From contig NZ_JAGGMM010000001.1 of NCBI RefSeq assembly GCF_017875315.1, positions 620,001 to 684,000 of the forward strand: 64,000 nucleotides of DNA, written 5' to 3'. The DNA is from Methanomicrobium sp. W14 (GTDB lineage: Archaea > Halobacteriota > Methanomicrobia > Methanomicrobiales > Methanomicrobiaceae). Shown here piece by piece: positions 17,516 to 26,783 of this stretch. Position numbers and translations under genes: made by a program. The first letter of the stretch is position 1; the number at the start of each line of letters is the position of its first letter. The notes under the pieces are model-generated. The model saw only the letters and a program-made list of their open reading frames with translations. It ran no database searches and was not told the DNA's origin.

Positions 17516-17590
17516 AAAAAAAGCTCAACATTATTAAAATCCGGTTTTAAACAGAAATAAAACGGCGTACCTGCAAAATAAGCTTTTTTT
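17516..17590. terminator. Inverted repeat between convergent ppx and RNase III-like genes
   Basis: AAAAAAAGCT at 17516-17525 and AGCTTTTTTT at 17581-17590 are exact reverse complements 55 nt apart, in a gap where two genes converge. Each strand ends in a T-run, so the pair could serve as a bidirectional transcription end. Confidence 0.4.
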
Positions 17591-17594
17591 GGGA

Positions 17595-18074
17595 CTAATA
17601 TTTTTTCACTGAAAAAAATCCTGTGCCCTCAAGAAATTCACGGACTGAATCAATTCCGCCGTCGATATATAAGGCACCTGAAATTGATTCCACACATTCG
17701 GCGAGTACACGCCCCGAGGTCCAGATATGCTGTCTCTGTTCTCCTTTACCCCAAAGAACATATTTTTCAAGCTCCATAGACTCGGCAAGACTGCGAAGGC
17801 TGCTCATATTCACAAGATCCGCTTTTTTTGCCGAAATTACTCCCTTCTCATGTTCTCCTTCATTTATCAGGTACGAGATTGCAACAACATCTATAACGGC
17901 ATCACCAAGAGTCGCATATGCATCCATATAATCGGAATCTTTCAGGCTGTTCTCTTTTGCGTATGCATGGCGGGTTAAAGCCCTTAAAAGAAGGTTTCTG
18001 TTCCTGAATTTATAGCAAATTTTTCTCTCTAGATCATCTGCATCTGAATTATACACCAATCTGGATTCTGTCAT
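17595..18074 (-). CDS. RNase III-like domain protein
   Basis: A 159-residue protein with the RNase III fold and no double-stranded RNA-binding domain. Visible family parts are FRNRNLLLRALTRHAYAKEN, the signature region YATLGDAVIDVVAISYLI, KKADLVNMSSLRSLAESM and the closing helix LAECVESISGALYIDGG. In the signature the usual ERLEFLGDA is DAYATLGDA, so one acidic residue is lost; the second acidic pair reads E-x-x-E rather than D-x-x-E. Activity is therefore uncertain. ATG 18074 has AGGATGAT 7 nt before it; the ATG at 18086 overlaps that site. Mini-RNase III enzymes also consist of this domain alone. Confidence 0.8.
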   Translation of the reverse strand: MTESRLVYNSDADDLERKICYKFRNRNLLLRALTRHAYAKENSLKDSDYMDAYATLGDAVIDVVAISYLINEGEHEKGVISAKKADLVNMSSLRSLAESMELEKYVLWGKGEQRQHIWTSGRVLAECVESISGALYIDGGIDSVREFLEGTGFFSVKKY

Positions 18075-18159
18075 AATTTGTATCATCCTGTAAATTTACA
18101 GCTTATATTACGTTTAAAATTCACGGTAAAAAAAGATACGAGTCGCCACCAGCCGGATT

Positions 18160-18549
18160 TCATGCATAGCCTGTTATTTCATAATCAATAGCAGATGACT
18201 TTTCAGCGCACTCATGCCCGTTCTCAATCATGTCATCTACCATCTTCCTAAGCATTGCGGGGTATACTTCACCTACAATATCCGCAACAGGTTTTCCCCT
18301 GCAGTAAAACTTAAATGTAGGCGTTGACATTATTCCATAACGTTCTCTTATCCAGACATTTTTATCAACGTCCAGTCTGCCGAAGATTACGACATCACGA
18401 TACTCTTCTGACATTTTTTCAAAAAAAGGCATCATATTACGGCAGTGCGAACAGCTGTCACTGTAAAACATTACAAAAACCGGTTTTATGCTCTTTTCCA
18501 CCTTTGTTTCCCAGTTCAGGTCTTTCAGGTCTGCAATCATCTTTTCCAT
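18160..18549 (-). CDS. Thioredoxin-like protein with CSHC active site
   Basis: A 129-residue thioredoxin-fold protein. After a short N-terminal helix comes VFVMFYSDSCSHCRNMMPFF, where the active site is CSHC rather than the usual CGPC, then RLDVDKNVWIRERYGIMSTPTFKFY with the cis-proline of the family. The C-terminus carries about 20 residues beyond the fold. It probably acts in cytoplasmic disulfide exchange, since no signal peptide is visible. ATG 18549 is chosen over the overlapping TTG at 18552. The substrate is unknown. Confidence 0.8.
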   Translation of the reverse strand: MEKMIADLKDLNWETKVEKSIKPVFVMFYSDSCSHCRNMMPFFEKMSEEYRDVVIFGRLDVDKNVWIRERYGIMSTPTFKFYCRGKPVADIVGEVYPAMLRKMVDDMIENGHECAEKSSAIDYEITGYA

Positions 18550-18646
18550 CAATAGACGCCCCCGTTATCCAGAGAATATAGATTTAATATATATTTACTT
18601 TTTGCAGGCCGTAATGCGCAATACAAAATCTAAAATAATTATAGAA

Positions 18647-19123
18647 TTATTTGTTTTTCAGGGCTACTATATCAGTAACTCCGGTAAGCTTCCAGATATT
18701 TGATCTCTCTTCTGTTGCAATAGATTCCAAGGGTTCTGACGGCTCATGACCAAGTGCTGCAAGAATATTCTGGGAAAGATTTTTATCCCTGATCATATTG
18801 ATAAATTCTTTTCTTATACGTTTTTTTGTTATGGCGTCATTCTCCTGGATAAGGTACCCCTGAAGAGTCACAAAATTATAACAGGACAGATCACCGGAAT
18901 AACGCTCAATTTCAACAGAAACATGCGGATTCAGCCTGTAAAGATCATTTTTTCTTCCATATTTCGTAGAAAGGAAATAAAGGAATTTGCCGTCAAAAAC
19001 GTATAAAAAGGGCGCCAGATAAGGATATTTCTCCCCCTGAAAGGCAATCCTGCATACATATCCGTCCTGAATAAGTCTGTTATACTCCTCAACTTCCATC
19101 TTTGGTATTTTAACAATATCCAT
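18647..19123 (-). CDS. Pyridoxamine 5'-phosphate oxidase-related flavin-binding protein
   Basis: A 158-residue split-barrel protein of the PNPOx-like, FMN-binding group found in many archaea. It shows MEVEEYNRLIQDGYVCRIAF, YPYLAPFLYVFDGKFLYFLS, LYRLNPHVSVEIE and NFVTLQGYLIQEND, which make the flavin pocket. These proteins are often annotated as nitroimidazole-resistance (NimA-like) or F420/FMN-dependent reductases; the substrate here cannot be told. ATG 19123 is used; a TTG at 19168 would add 15 residues with no family match. Confidence 0.78.
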   Translation of the reverse strand: MDIVKIPKMEVEEYNRLIQDGYVCRIAFQGEKYPYLAPFLYVFDGKFLYFLSTKYGRKNDLYRLNPHVSVEIERYSGDLSCYNFVTLQGYLIQENDAITKKRIRKEFINMIRDKNLSQNILAALGHEPSEPLESIATEERSNIWKLTGVTDIVALKNK

Positions 19124-19290
19124 AAACCCACAACCTTTTGTTTTTTGAATCGTCGCGTTCAACGGCAATAAACATTTCCTTATTATTTCAAAAAATAAAA
19201 ACCGGATATCCCTATTCCTTTAACATAAACAGGATGACCCGGATTTTTGTCCAGGCTAAAAAAATTGTTGACCTTGTTCACAGAGGGTAC

Positions 19291-20472
19291 TTATTTATTG
19301 ATATGAACAACCTTTGCAGGAGGAAAACCATTGAAATACGTAGATGAGGCATGAGAATAGGCCCCGATATTTTCAGAGTATACCAGGTCTCCGATTTCGA
19401 GAGGCGGAAGTTCGGCAGATAGGGTAATTGTATCGAATGCATCACACGTCGGGCCAAAAACAGCCGAGATCTGCGGCTCTCCCTCCTTGAAAGAGCATAC
19501 GGGATAGGTGCAGTGATCAAAGACCTGTCCTGAATAAGTATGATATACACCATCGTTTATGTAATAGCAGGGTTTTCCATCCCTAAACGCCTTTCCTACA
19601 ATTTTTGCAACGACAGTGCAGGCATTCGCCACAAGGAATCTTCCCGGTTCTGCCATAATCTGGATGCCTGAAGGCAGAATGCGTTCAAACTCTTCATTAA
19701 GCTGCTTTGAAAGGTCTTTTATGGACTTTACACCGGGATGATATTTTACCGGGAACCCGCCTCCGATATCCAGCAGATTAATTTTTTCACCGGTTCTTGA
19801 TTCTACTTCAGCCAGGATATTTGCAGAAATTTCAAGTGCCTGAATGTAGTTTTCAAAATTTGTGCACTGGCTCCCTACATGGAAACTGAGTCCCTCAACT
19901 ACAAGCCCCATTTCAAAAGCCGTGACAATAAGGTCTGCTGCATCGCACGGGTCTACACCGAATTTCGAGGACAGCTCCACCATTGATCCTGTATTCGGAA
20001 CCCTTAAACGAAGAACAAGGCCCGCATGTGGTGCATATTTCTTAATCTTTTTCAGCTCCTCAATATTGTCAAATGTGACAAGAGGCTGGTAATGATCAAG
20101 CGCCTGAAGCGTTTCGGCAGGTTTTATGGTGTTTGCATAAATTATCTTATCATAAATCCAGTCCAGCTGCTCATTTTCCGGCAAGTGCTTTATGTTTTCA
20201 TAGACTATCATGAATTCAGGCATTGAGGCAACGTCAAAACTGCAACCCAGTTCATACAGCGTTTTTACAATTTCAGGATTTGAATTTGCCTTTACTGCAT
20301 AATATATCTGAACATCCGGCAGGCGCTCTTTGAATTCCCTGTAATTTTGCCTAATCTGCTCATGATCTACAACAAAAATCGGTGTTCCGTTTTCTTTTGC
20401 AAGATTCTGAAGCAGGTCCTTTCTTTCTGCATCGATGTGATGCACCCCGACGCTACGCCCGTCAGTTTTCAT
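19291..20472 (-). CDS. Type III PLP amino-acid decarboxylase (ornithine/lysine-like)
   Basis: A 393-residue alanine-racemase-fold decarboxylase. YYAVKANSNPEIVKTL carries the PLP lysine; SFHVGSQCTNFENYI, LLDIGGGFPVKY, AEPGRFLVANACT and the C-terminal FGPTCDAFDTI with its active-site cysteine and aspartate point to the ornithine/lysine decarboxylase branch rather than diaminopimelate decarboxylase. The product would be putrescine or cadaverine. ATG 20472 follows AGGAAGTGA; the GTG at 20481 lies inside that site. A pyruvoyl arginine decarboxylase, which makes agmatine, is encoded at 56033-56536, so both polyamine routes may exist. Substrate choice is inference. Confidence 0.82.
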   Translation of the reverse strand: MKTDGRSVGVHHIDAERKDLLQNLAKENGTPIFVVDHEQIRQNYREFKERLPDVQIYYAVKANSNPEIVKTLYELGCSFDVASMPEFMIVYENIKHLPENEQLDWIYDKIIYANTIKPAETLQALDHYQPLVTFDNIEELKKIKKYAPHAGLVLRLRVPNTGSMVELSSKFGVDPCDAADLIVTAFEMGLVVEGLSFHVGSQCTNFENYIQALEISANILAEVESRTGEKINLLDIGGGFPVKYHPGVKSIKDLSKQLNEEFERILPSGIQIMAEPGRFLVANACTVVAKIVGKAFRDGKPCYYINDGVYHTYSGQVFDHCTYPVCSFKEGEPQISAVFGPTCDAFDTITLSAELPPLEIGDLVYSENIGAYSHASSTYFNGFPPAKVVHINK

Positions 20473-21242
20473 TTCTTTCACTTCCTATTTTTTAAATTAT
20501 GCCGCATATAAATTGAAAGATAAAATTCCTGTGACTTCAGACAGGAATTTTATATTCTGTTTTGTCAATTCTGTTTTTGCAATTACATTGAGATGCGGTT
20601 TTTACTTTTTCAATCAGATTTTACAGCACAATTTTTGCAAACGCTTAAACTGTTGCATGATAGATTATCAAAAGAATAATTCCTCACAGAGTTAAAAAAC
20701 TATTTAATGGAATATATTTTATTTTTTATGAGATATTGATTGCCGGGATTAATATTTGCAACAAGAAATTCATACAAATTAAAACTATTTAAATCAGCCA
20801 TTTTTGCACAAATTAAATTCAAAATAGTCAGAACCTTAAATTATTCAAAGTTCTTTTCCATTATTGAACATCCAAATAAAATAATTGTTTTTATAAGTTT
20901 GTTTCAGATAAAAGCTTTACAATGCTTGTATAATATATAAATAAATATAAAATTGTTGATAAATTTGCCGTTTAAAAAAACAATTTTAATTAATTATTTT
21001 TTTTAGAATATATATTTCTCACCTTGCAATGCGCATATTTTCAGATTCCGACAACTCCAAAAAAACCCGGATCATGCTTGTTTTAGGACATCTAAAAATA
21101 CCCCCCCATACAAAATTCTTAAATTGTGGAACTTTTGCTGAAACATCACATGTAAATTTTGTTTTACAATCACCAGCAGGTCTTAAAGAGAACAAAGTTT
21201 CAGGCAAAAGTAAAAATTAACGAAAAAAAATTTCAGGATTTT
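20473..21242. other. AT-rich gap with no convincing gene
   Basis: About 770 bases, the longest gene-free stretch in the window, lie between the decarboxylase start and the site-2 protease stop. Most of it is very AT-rich and holds only short, compositionally biased reading frames. The part from about 21022 to 21200 is richer in G and C than its surroundings and follows a TATA-like GAATATATATTTC at 21006-21018. It contains a short inverted repeat, TGTAAA with TTTACA, near 21150-21168. An untranslated RNA is possible, but I recognise no RNA family. Confidence 0.4.
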
Positions 21243-22547
21243 TCATACCATAGACAGATACGGCACAACAAGAATTGAGATTACAACAAGTATCATAAAC
21301 CAGCTTATAGCAGCGACCACAAGGTTTGCGTATTTTCCGGGAAGGTTTCTCTTTTCAAAAAATTTTTTTACACCTTCCTGCATAATGTATCCTCCGTCAA
21401 GGGGGACAAAAGGAAGTGCATTAAATGTCGCAACAGCAAAATTGAGCCAGAACATCCAGAAAAATACCTGAACGACAGTCCAGAACCCGATGAAGGGAAC
21501 CTGCCATGCCACGGAATCAGGAGAATCAAACGCCAGAATTCCAAGACCGAGGCTGTCGTCTTCCATAACCGCATTTATAGGAACATATACTAAAAGAAGC
21601 GGCCCGAGAGGGCTTTTTATAATCTTATCATAGACATTTTTTACAGAGGTCGCATCATAATAATATACACCCATAAATCCTGAACTTTTTTGTCCGAGCT
21701 CTTCCGGCCATTCATCCAGAATAACTGTATAATCCTTAAGCTGACTATTCTTATTTATCGTAAGAGTAACAGTGTCCCCGGGACTTGTTTTGTTCAGAAT
21801 GTCGGTAAGCTGACTTCTTGAATCTATGTGGATTCCGTTTATTGCAACAATAACCGAGTTTGCAGGTATCCCTGCATTCTGTGCAGGGTAGTCCTGATAT
21901 ACACCTTTTAAATACGGAGTATCAGAAGGCACTGCAAAACTCATCATACCTACAAGAATAATAAAACTCAAAAAAGCCACAAGAATATTGTTGGTAATAC
22001 CCGCACCAAACATTCTTATCTTTGACATTGGCTTTGCACTTTCCACGTCCTCTTCATCAGGTTCAACAAAAGCACCTATGGGTACAACAAAAAATAAAAG
22101 TCCTGTACTTTTGACTTTCATACCCTCGACCCTTGCAAGAATCCCATGACCACCCTCGTGCACTACAAGAGTCATCACAAATGCAAACAGTACAGCAAAA
22201 GACAAAGGCAGGAATTCATTAATTCCAGGTATTGCCAGTATGTTCTGCGGTTCATATATCCCTGTAGGCGAAGGCGGCGATGCAATTGATCTCTGAAGTG
22301 TCAGTATAAGCATCAGCGACATTATAACCGAGACCACAACCACCATTAGAGCTCCAGCAGTTCCATAAACCCTGAAAAAACGTGAATATGGAATGAACCT
22401 GTCAAAAAATCTGACGTTATCGGTTTTAAGAGCAAGAATCGGCCCGTAAAATGTCACATAATCTTCCCAGAGATTATTTGCCTTAATATAGCCTGCTATT
22501 AAAATATATAGTGCCACACAAAAAAGCACCACTAAAAGCAATTCCAT
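21243..22547 (-). CDS. Site-2 intramembrane metalloprotease with PDZ domain
   Basis: A 434-residue M50-family protease that cuts membrane-embedded substrates. Several membrane helices are visible. The zinc motif is VVHEGGHGILAR (HExxH) near residue 130, and the third ligand region is ALPFVPLDGGYIM near residue 390. Between them a PDZ-like domain (VYQDYPAQNAGIPANSVIVAI) should recognise substrate tails. This is the archaeal RseP/SpoIVFB-like type. It stands alone, with divergent or distant neighbours, so its substrate cannot be inferred. Confidence 0.9.
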   Translation of the reverse strand: MELLLVVLFCVALYILIAGYIKANNLWEDYVTFYGPILALKTDNVRFFDRFIPYSRFFRVYGTAGALMVVVVSVIMSLMLILTLQRSIASPPSPTGIYEPQNILAIPGINEFLPLSFAVLFAFVMTLVVHEGGHGILARVEGMKVKSTGLLFFVVPIGAFVEPDEEDVESAKPMSKIRMFGAGITNNILVAFLSFIILVGMMSFAVPSDTPYLKGVYQDYPAQNAGIPANSVIVAINGIHIDSRSQLTDILNKTSPGDTVTLTINKNSQLKDYTVILDEWPEELGQKSSGFMGVYYYDATSVKNVYDKIIKSPLGPLLLVYVPINAVMEDDSLGLGILAFDSPDSVAWQVPFIGFWTVVQVFFWMFWLNFAVATFNALPFVPLDGGYIMQEGVKKFFEKRNLPGKYANLVVAAISWFMILVVISILVVPYLSMV

Positions 22548-22702
22548 CTGACTAATAATATCGCCTGCACCAAAGATGAAATTTCTCTATAGAATTATCT
22601 CTCATACCCTGCCGGCATTAAAAGATATATATACCAAAAAATGACGAGATTTAATTTGTGCAGATGCAAAAAAAACGGGTACACGGCAGGTTAAAAGAAG
22701 GA

Positions 22703-23344
22703 TTAATAATATTCCAGAATACTTTTCTGCTGTATATTTTTTTTCATATTTAGAGCAGTTTTCCAGCTTTTGCGGCAGAAAACAGGACATTCTCCGGATT
22801 TTTCAATATAATCCCTTAAATATCCTATTGTTTTTGGATCAGAAGGATAACCGCTTCCGATATCTCCATACTCCTCAGACAGCCTTTCAATAAGCCTGTC
22901 ACGTGTAACCTTTGCAACAATCGACGCGGCACCGACAACTGCATATCTATCGTCAGCCTTATGCTCAGAGATTACTGTTAAGGGTCTTTTGAGATACTCA
23001 TGAACACATGCCCCGTAACGCTTCTCATTCACATCACATGCGTCCACATATGCCGTATCGGGACCGAGGTTATCTATTGCACGCGCATGTGCCTTTGCAA
23101 CAATTATGTTCATAGAAAGGTGCATGCGATAATCGTCGATTTCATGCGCTTCAATAACAACTGAAGTCGCCTGAAATGAAGAGACTATATCATCGTACAT
23201 TGCCTCACGTTTTGAAGGAGTCAGTTTTTTTGAGTCCATAAAACCTTTTTCTTCAAAATCAGCCAAAGAAGATCCGGATACACCCCCAATTACCATAGGA
23301 CCAAAAACAGAACCTTTTCCGGCTTCATCAATTCCACATATCAC
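22703..23344 (-). CDS. rnhB: Ribonuclease HII
   Basis: A 213-residue archaeal RNase HII, which removes ribonucleotides and RNA from RNA/DNA hybrids during replication and repair. The first motif is ICGIDEAGKGSVFGPMV with the catalytic Asp-Glu; the third Asp lies in AYVDACDVN, followed by EHKADDRYAVVGAASIVAKVTRD with the fourth acidic residue. Length and motif order are standard. The start is GTG 23344 because the frame begins directly with the catalytic strand. It is divergent from the TrkA-type gene. Confidence 0.94.
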   Translation of the reverse strand: MICGIDEAGKGSVFGPMVIGGVSGSSLADFEEKGFMDSKKLTPSKREAMYDDIVSSFQATSVVIEAHEIDDYRMHLSMNIIVAKAHARAIDNLGPDTAYVDACDVNEKRYGACVHEYLKRPLTVISEHKADDRYAVVGAASIVAKVTRDRLIERLSEEYGDIGSGYPSDPKTIGYLRDYIEKSGECPVFCRKSWKTALNMKKNIQQKSILEYY

Positions 23345-23404
23345 TTAAAAGTATTATTGCATTTCATAAATTATATGTATAGCTGTGTTTGATACGTGAT
23401 TAAA

Positions 23405-24094
23405 ATGTATATTATCATCATAGGTTTAGGAGGAATCGGAAGGAATCTTGCTGCAATTGCTGCCGAACACGGTGACAGCGTCGTCGTAATCGACAAAGAT
23501 GAATCCCGATGCAATGAAATACTCGAACACTATGACGTCATGGCGATAACAGGAAACTCAACCGAGAGATCAATACTTGAAGATGCAGGTATAGACAGGG
23601 CTGATGCACTTGTTACGACTACAAGCGATGATGCCGTAAATCTTATGACATGCTGGCTTGCAAAACGTCTCAACGTCAAAAATCTGGTCTCTATTGTCAA
23701 CCAGATAGAGCATTCGGATTTATTTAAGGAAGTCGGGGTAAGAATAAGTGAGAACCCTGATGAACTTGTTGCAACCAGGCTTTATTACTGGTCTGAAAAT
23801 CCGGATATGCAGCAGCTTGCAATGATACCGGGCGGTGCAATCTTTGAAATAACAGTGGATGAAAATGCTCCTTTCGTCGACCACGAGATAAAGGAGCTTG
23901 ACGTGAAAGACTTTGTTTTCATCGCAATCAAAAGGACGGGCAAGGAGATAATAATCCCGAGCGGTACAATAAAAATAAAGCCAAACGACAAAATAATAGT
24001 TTTTACGAAGAAAGATGCCGAAGAAGAATGCCTGAAGACACTGAACAACCAGCTTAAAAATCCGAAACAACCAGGCAATAAAAATATATTTTAA
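23405..24094 (+). CDS. trkA: TrkA-type potassium uptake regulator
   Basis: A 229-residue KTN/RCK protein that binds NAD(H) or ATP and gates a TrkH/KtrB potassium channel at the membrane. The Rossmann motif is MYIIIIGLGGIGRNLAAIA, with the acidic end DKDESRC; TGNSTERSILEDAGIDRADALVTTT is typical of TrkA_N. From about 140 comes the TrkA_C domain, ending ITVDENAPFVDHEIKEL and IIVFTKKDAEEE. ATG 23405 is chosen; GTG 23396 is an in-frame alternative. No channel subunit is encoded next to it. Confidence 0.88.
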   Translation: MYIIIIGLGGIGRNLAAIAAEHGDSVVVIDKDESRCNEILEHYDVMAITGNSTERSILEDAGIDRADALVTTTSDDAVNLMTCWLAKRLNVKNLVSIVNQIEHSDLFKEVGVRISENPDELVATRLYYWSENPDMQQLAMIPGGAIFEITVDENAPFVDHEIKELDVKDFVFIAIKRTGKEIIIPSGTIKIKPNDKIIVFTKKDAEEECLKTLNNQLKNPKQPGNKNIF

Positions 24095-24107
24095 AAATCA
24101 GGATATC

Positions 24108-24132
24108 AAAAGTATTCATTCAAAATACTTTT
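24108..24132. terminator. Bidirectional terminator between trkA and geranylgeranyl reductase genes
   Basis: AAAAGTATT at 24108-24116 pairs exactly with AATACTTTT at 24124-24132 around a 7-nt loop, overlapping the stop of the minus-strand gene. Each strand leaves the stem with a T-run, fitting the convergent arrangement. Confidence 0.55.
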
Positions 24133-25315
24133 TCAGCCCTGAAAGCTCTTTTATAAGTCTTGGATTCAGCTTGATTATCTCTTTAATCAGTGTAAGAGTC
24201 GAAAACTCCTTCATTACAAGATTGCTTACCGAGTCCAGAATTGAGTTAAGCTGTTTGTCAGACAGTTTTACAAATATTTCCTTAATCTGGTAGTTTCTTT
24301 CAAGGGCTTTCCCGAGTCTGGAGGAACGCCAGATGGTATCATATTTCATAAGCGCTTCTTTGCTGCAGTCTGTGGATGCAATGCACTCAGACGCAACCTG
24401 ACCCGCAAGGCGGCCTGTGTACATCGCATTGTAAATTCCTCCTCCAGTAAGAGGGTCACTCAAACGTGCGGCATCTCCGATTATTATAAGATTATCGGCA
24501 ACAGTGCATTCAAGAGGCTCGCATACAGAAACTCCGCCTACAATAAGTTCTATTGTCTTTCCTTCGGGGAAGTTTTTACTGACAAATTTATCAAGATAAT
24601 CTTTTGCCCTGCTGCCGTCCTTTGACTCCGTACCCGAGATACCTATACCGACATTCGCCGTCCTGTCCCCTTTCGGGAATATCCAGATATAACCCTCGGG
24701 GCTTATCTCGCGGCCTACGTAAAAGACGGTAACCCCTGGTTCAATGTCGATATCAGTCATCAGGTACTGTGCACATGTCTCAATCTCTCTCAAAGGAACA
24801 GTCGTATCAACACCGCAGTAGCAGGCAAACTTTGACTCCACACCGTCTGCTGCAATCACCACTTTTGCACGAATTTCCTTTCTTTCCCCGAAATATTCTA
24901 TTATAGCACCTTTTACGGCGCCGTCCTCCATTATAGCTTCAACTGCTCTTGCCTTAACGTAGCACTCGGCACCTGCTTCTACAGCCTGCCATACAAGGTC
25001 ACGGTCAAAGAATTTTCTGTCAAGAACATACCCTACTTCGTTTCCGGCCATCTCGGGGTTGAGATAAAAACAGTTCCCGTCAGGTGCTATTATCTTTGCA
25101 CCATTTATTTTTGCTGAGATCCATTTCGGGTTAAGCTCGTCAAAAAATTCTCCTATAAGGTCCTCGCCGATACCTTCGGCGCAACGCACAGGTGCTCCTA
25201 TTGCAGGCCTCTTTTCGACAATACATACAGAGAGACCTTCCTCCGCACAGGTTTTCGCCGCAAGAGCACCCCCTGGTCCTCCGCCAATCACCAGAACATC
25301 ATACTCACTCTTCAT
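24116..25315 (-). CDS. Geranylgeranyl reductase family flavoprotein
   Basis: A 399-residue FAD enzyme that saturates the isoprenoid chains of archaeal membrane lipids. The FAD-binding motif is [17 protein letters not shown] followed by [16 protein letters not shown], the pattern of digeranylgeranylglycerophospholipid reductases. The second FAD motif is [17 protein letters not shown] near residue 280. ATG 25315 has a strong GGAGGAGG site before it; a longer reading from 25339 would start inside the ferredoxin gene. It overlaps the ferredoxin gene end by 11 nt. Reductases of this group in methanogens take electrons from a small ferredoxin, which the neighbour can supply. Confidence 0.92.
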   Translation of the reverse strand: MKSEYDVLVIGGGPGGALAAKTCAEEGLSVCIVEKRPAIGAPVRCAEGIGEDLIGEFFDELNPKWISAKINGAKIIAPDGNCFYLNPEMAGNEVGYVLDRKFFDRDLVWQAVEAGAECYVKARAVEAIMEDGAVKGAIIEYFGERKEIRAKVVIAADGVESKFACYCGVDTTVPLREIETCAQYLMTDIDIEPGVTVFYVGREISPEGYIWIFPKGDRTANVGIGISGTESKDGSRAKDYLDKFVSKNFPEGKTIELIVGGVSVCEPLECTVADNLIIIGDAARLSDPLTGGGIYNAMYTGRLAGQVASECIASTDCSKEALMKYDTIWRSSRLGKALERNYQIKEIFVKLSDKQLNSILDSVSNLVMKEFSTLTLIKEIIKLNPRLIKELSGLKKYFE

Positions 25316-25487
25316 CTGAAACCTCCTCCAGTGCACCAAGAGGACAGACCCTCACACAAATCTTGCAGTGTCTGCAGATGTTGTTATCAACTGAAAGGTA
25401 CGCATCAATAAGTTCTATTGCTTTTTCAGGGCATACCGAAACGCATGCACCACAATAACCGCATACCTCTCTACGAACTTTAATCAT
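25305..25487 (-). CDS. 2[4Fe-4S] ferredoxin
   Basis: A 60-residue ferredoxin with two complete cluster motifs, [18 protein letters not shown] and [19 protein letters not shown], each CxxCxxCxxxCP. It lies directly upstream of geranylgeranyl reductase on the same strand, and the reductase start lies within its last codons, so the two are translationally coupled. The likely job is to pass low-potential electrons to the reductase for lipid saturation; this follows from context. Confidence 0.93.
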   Translation of the reverse strand: MIKVRREVCGYCGACVSVCPEKAIELIDAYLSVDNNICRHCKICVRVCPLGALEEVSDEE

Positions 25488-25637
25488 TATTTATTTATTT
25501 GGCCGATTCGCACTTTAACCTTTACTAACTTAAAAAATTTACAGATTAATACCTGTAATCTTTTTATTTTGCCTAAATGTAATAATCAATTCAATCATAT
25601 ATCATAAGGAATTAAAGTTAACCTAATATATTCAGGT

Positions 25638-26171
25638 ATGACTATGGGTCTAAAAGGCGGTCCCACGCAGGATGAAGTTATGGCCGTATCGCTTTTCAAG
25701 CTTGATTTAAGCGAAAGCGACATCATCGCCGATATCGGATGCGGCACCGGAAAAGTTTCAATAGCTGCTTCCAGGATATGCAGAAAAGTTTTCAGTATAG
25801 ACAAAAGAGAAGAAGCAGTGGAATATGCACAAAATGAAATAAAAAAATCAGGACAGACAAATATCGAGATTTTGCACGGGAAAGCAACGGATATTTTAGA
25901 AAACATTGATTACCTTGATTCAGCATTCCTTGGAGGATCAACCGGTATAGAGGGTATCCTGGATATTTTGTCAACACGTGTCCACAAAAAAATCGTTGTG
26001 AACGCAGTTCTTTTAGGAACTGTTGAAAAGACTGTCCGGAAAATGAAGGAACTCGGAATATTCAGTGAGGTAGTTTATCTGCAGGTATCACGCTCATATG
26101 AACTTACAGGAGATATTATGCTAAAACCTATAAACCCCGTTTATATAATCGTCGGGAGCGTGACAGAATAA
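25638..26171 (+). CDS. cbiT: CbiT cobalt-precorrin C15-methyltransferase (decarboxylating)
   Basis: A 177-residue SAM methyltransferase that methylates C15 and decarboxylates the side chain in the anaerobic corrin pathway. It opens with GLKGGPTQDEVMAVSL, diagnostic for CbiT, and has the SAM motif ADIGCGTGKVSIAAS followed by VFSIDKREEAVEYA. It is the first gene of an eight-gene corrin cluster and is followed by cbiL with no gap. ATG 25638 sits very close to an AGGT; the ATG 6 nt later is an equally likely start. CbiE, its usual partner, is the last gene of the cluster. Confidence 0.93.
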   Translation: MTMGLKGGPTQDEVMAVSLFKLDLSESDIIADIGCGTGKVSIAASRICRKVFSIDKREEAVEYAQNEIKKSGQTNIEILHGKATDILENIDYLDSAFLGGSTGIEGILDILSTRVHKKIVVNAVLLGTVEKTVRKMKELGIFSEVVYLQVSRSYELTGDIMLKPINPVYIIVGSVTE

Positions 26172-26780
26172 ATGCTAATCGCAGTGGGAATCGGACCCGG
26201 AGACCCGGAGCTTCTGACAGTAAAGGCCGTGAAACTGATTAAAGATGCTGATCAGGTATTTGTTCCCGGAAACGTTGCAAAAGATATAATCTCACCCTAC
26301 AGAAAAGACCCTGTGGTCTTGTCTTTTCCAATGACATCTGATGAAGGGTATATCAGGGAATGCATGCACAAAAATGCTGATCTGATAGCCCCGGTTGCAG
26401 AAAAAGGGCTTGCCGTATTCTGCATATTAGGTGACCCGAATTTTTACGGAACATTCGGGAGACTCTGCGGAATAATCGATGAGAAGTACCCGTCGGTTGA
26501 ATACGGAACAGTGCCCGGTATAAGTTCAATCACATCTTTTGCATCCGCTGCCGGTGTCAGTGTCAACGGTGGCATATTCATAACAGACGGGTCTCCCGAG
26601 AGCTCCAGGATTTTTCTGAAAGTCAAAGAGCCGCGAAAAGTCATTGAGTCCCTCAAAACGGAAGGTTTCAGGGAATTTGTTCTTGCAGAAAAAATATTTA
26701 TGAAAGATCAGAAAATTTACAGAAATGAGAAAATCCCTGAAAAAAGTGCATATTTCAGCGTAATGTTTGCAAGGAAGTGA
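26172..26780 (+). CDS. cbiL: CbiL cobalt-factor II C20-methyltransferase
   Basis: A 202-residue tetrapyrrole methylase. VGIGPGDPELLTVKAVKLI is the family SAM/substrate loop, and DADQVFVPGN is typical of the C20 branch; GDPNFYGTFGRL and VPGISSITSFASAAG form the active-site walls. It adds the C20 methyl early in the anaerobic pathway. Its ATG directly follows the cbiT stop. It is a little shorter than typical CbiL (about 230 residues), mostly at the C-terminus, but ends in the normal strand. Confidence 0.9.
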   Translation: MLIAVGIGPGDPELLTVKAVKLIKDADQVFVPGNVAKDIISPYRKDPVVLSFPMTSDEGYIRECMHKNADLIAPVAEKGLAVFCILGDPNFYGTFGRLCGIIDEKYPSVEYGTVPGISSITSFASAAGVSVNGGIFITDGSPESSRIFLKVKEPRKVIESLKTEGFREFVLAEKIFMKDQKIYRNEKIPEKSAYFSVMFARK

Positions 26781-26783
26781 AAA

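Noticed and set aside
20513-20940. Two plus-strand reading frames of 60 and 66 codons in the AT-rich gap
   Set aside because: They are biased in composition, lack ribosome-binding sites and family motifs, and look like chance frames in AT-rich DNA.
21019-21220. Overlapping 62-63 codon frames on both strands over the GC-richer island
   Set aside because: Neither has a credible start context or recognisable product; opposed frames of equal length suggest composition rather than coding.
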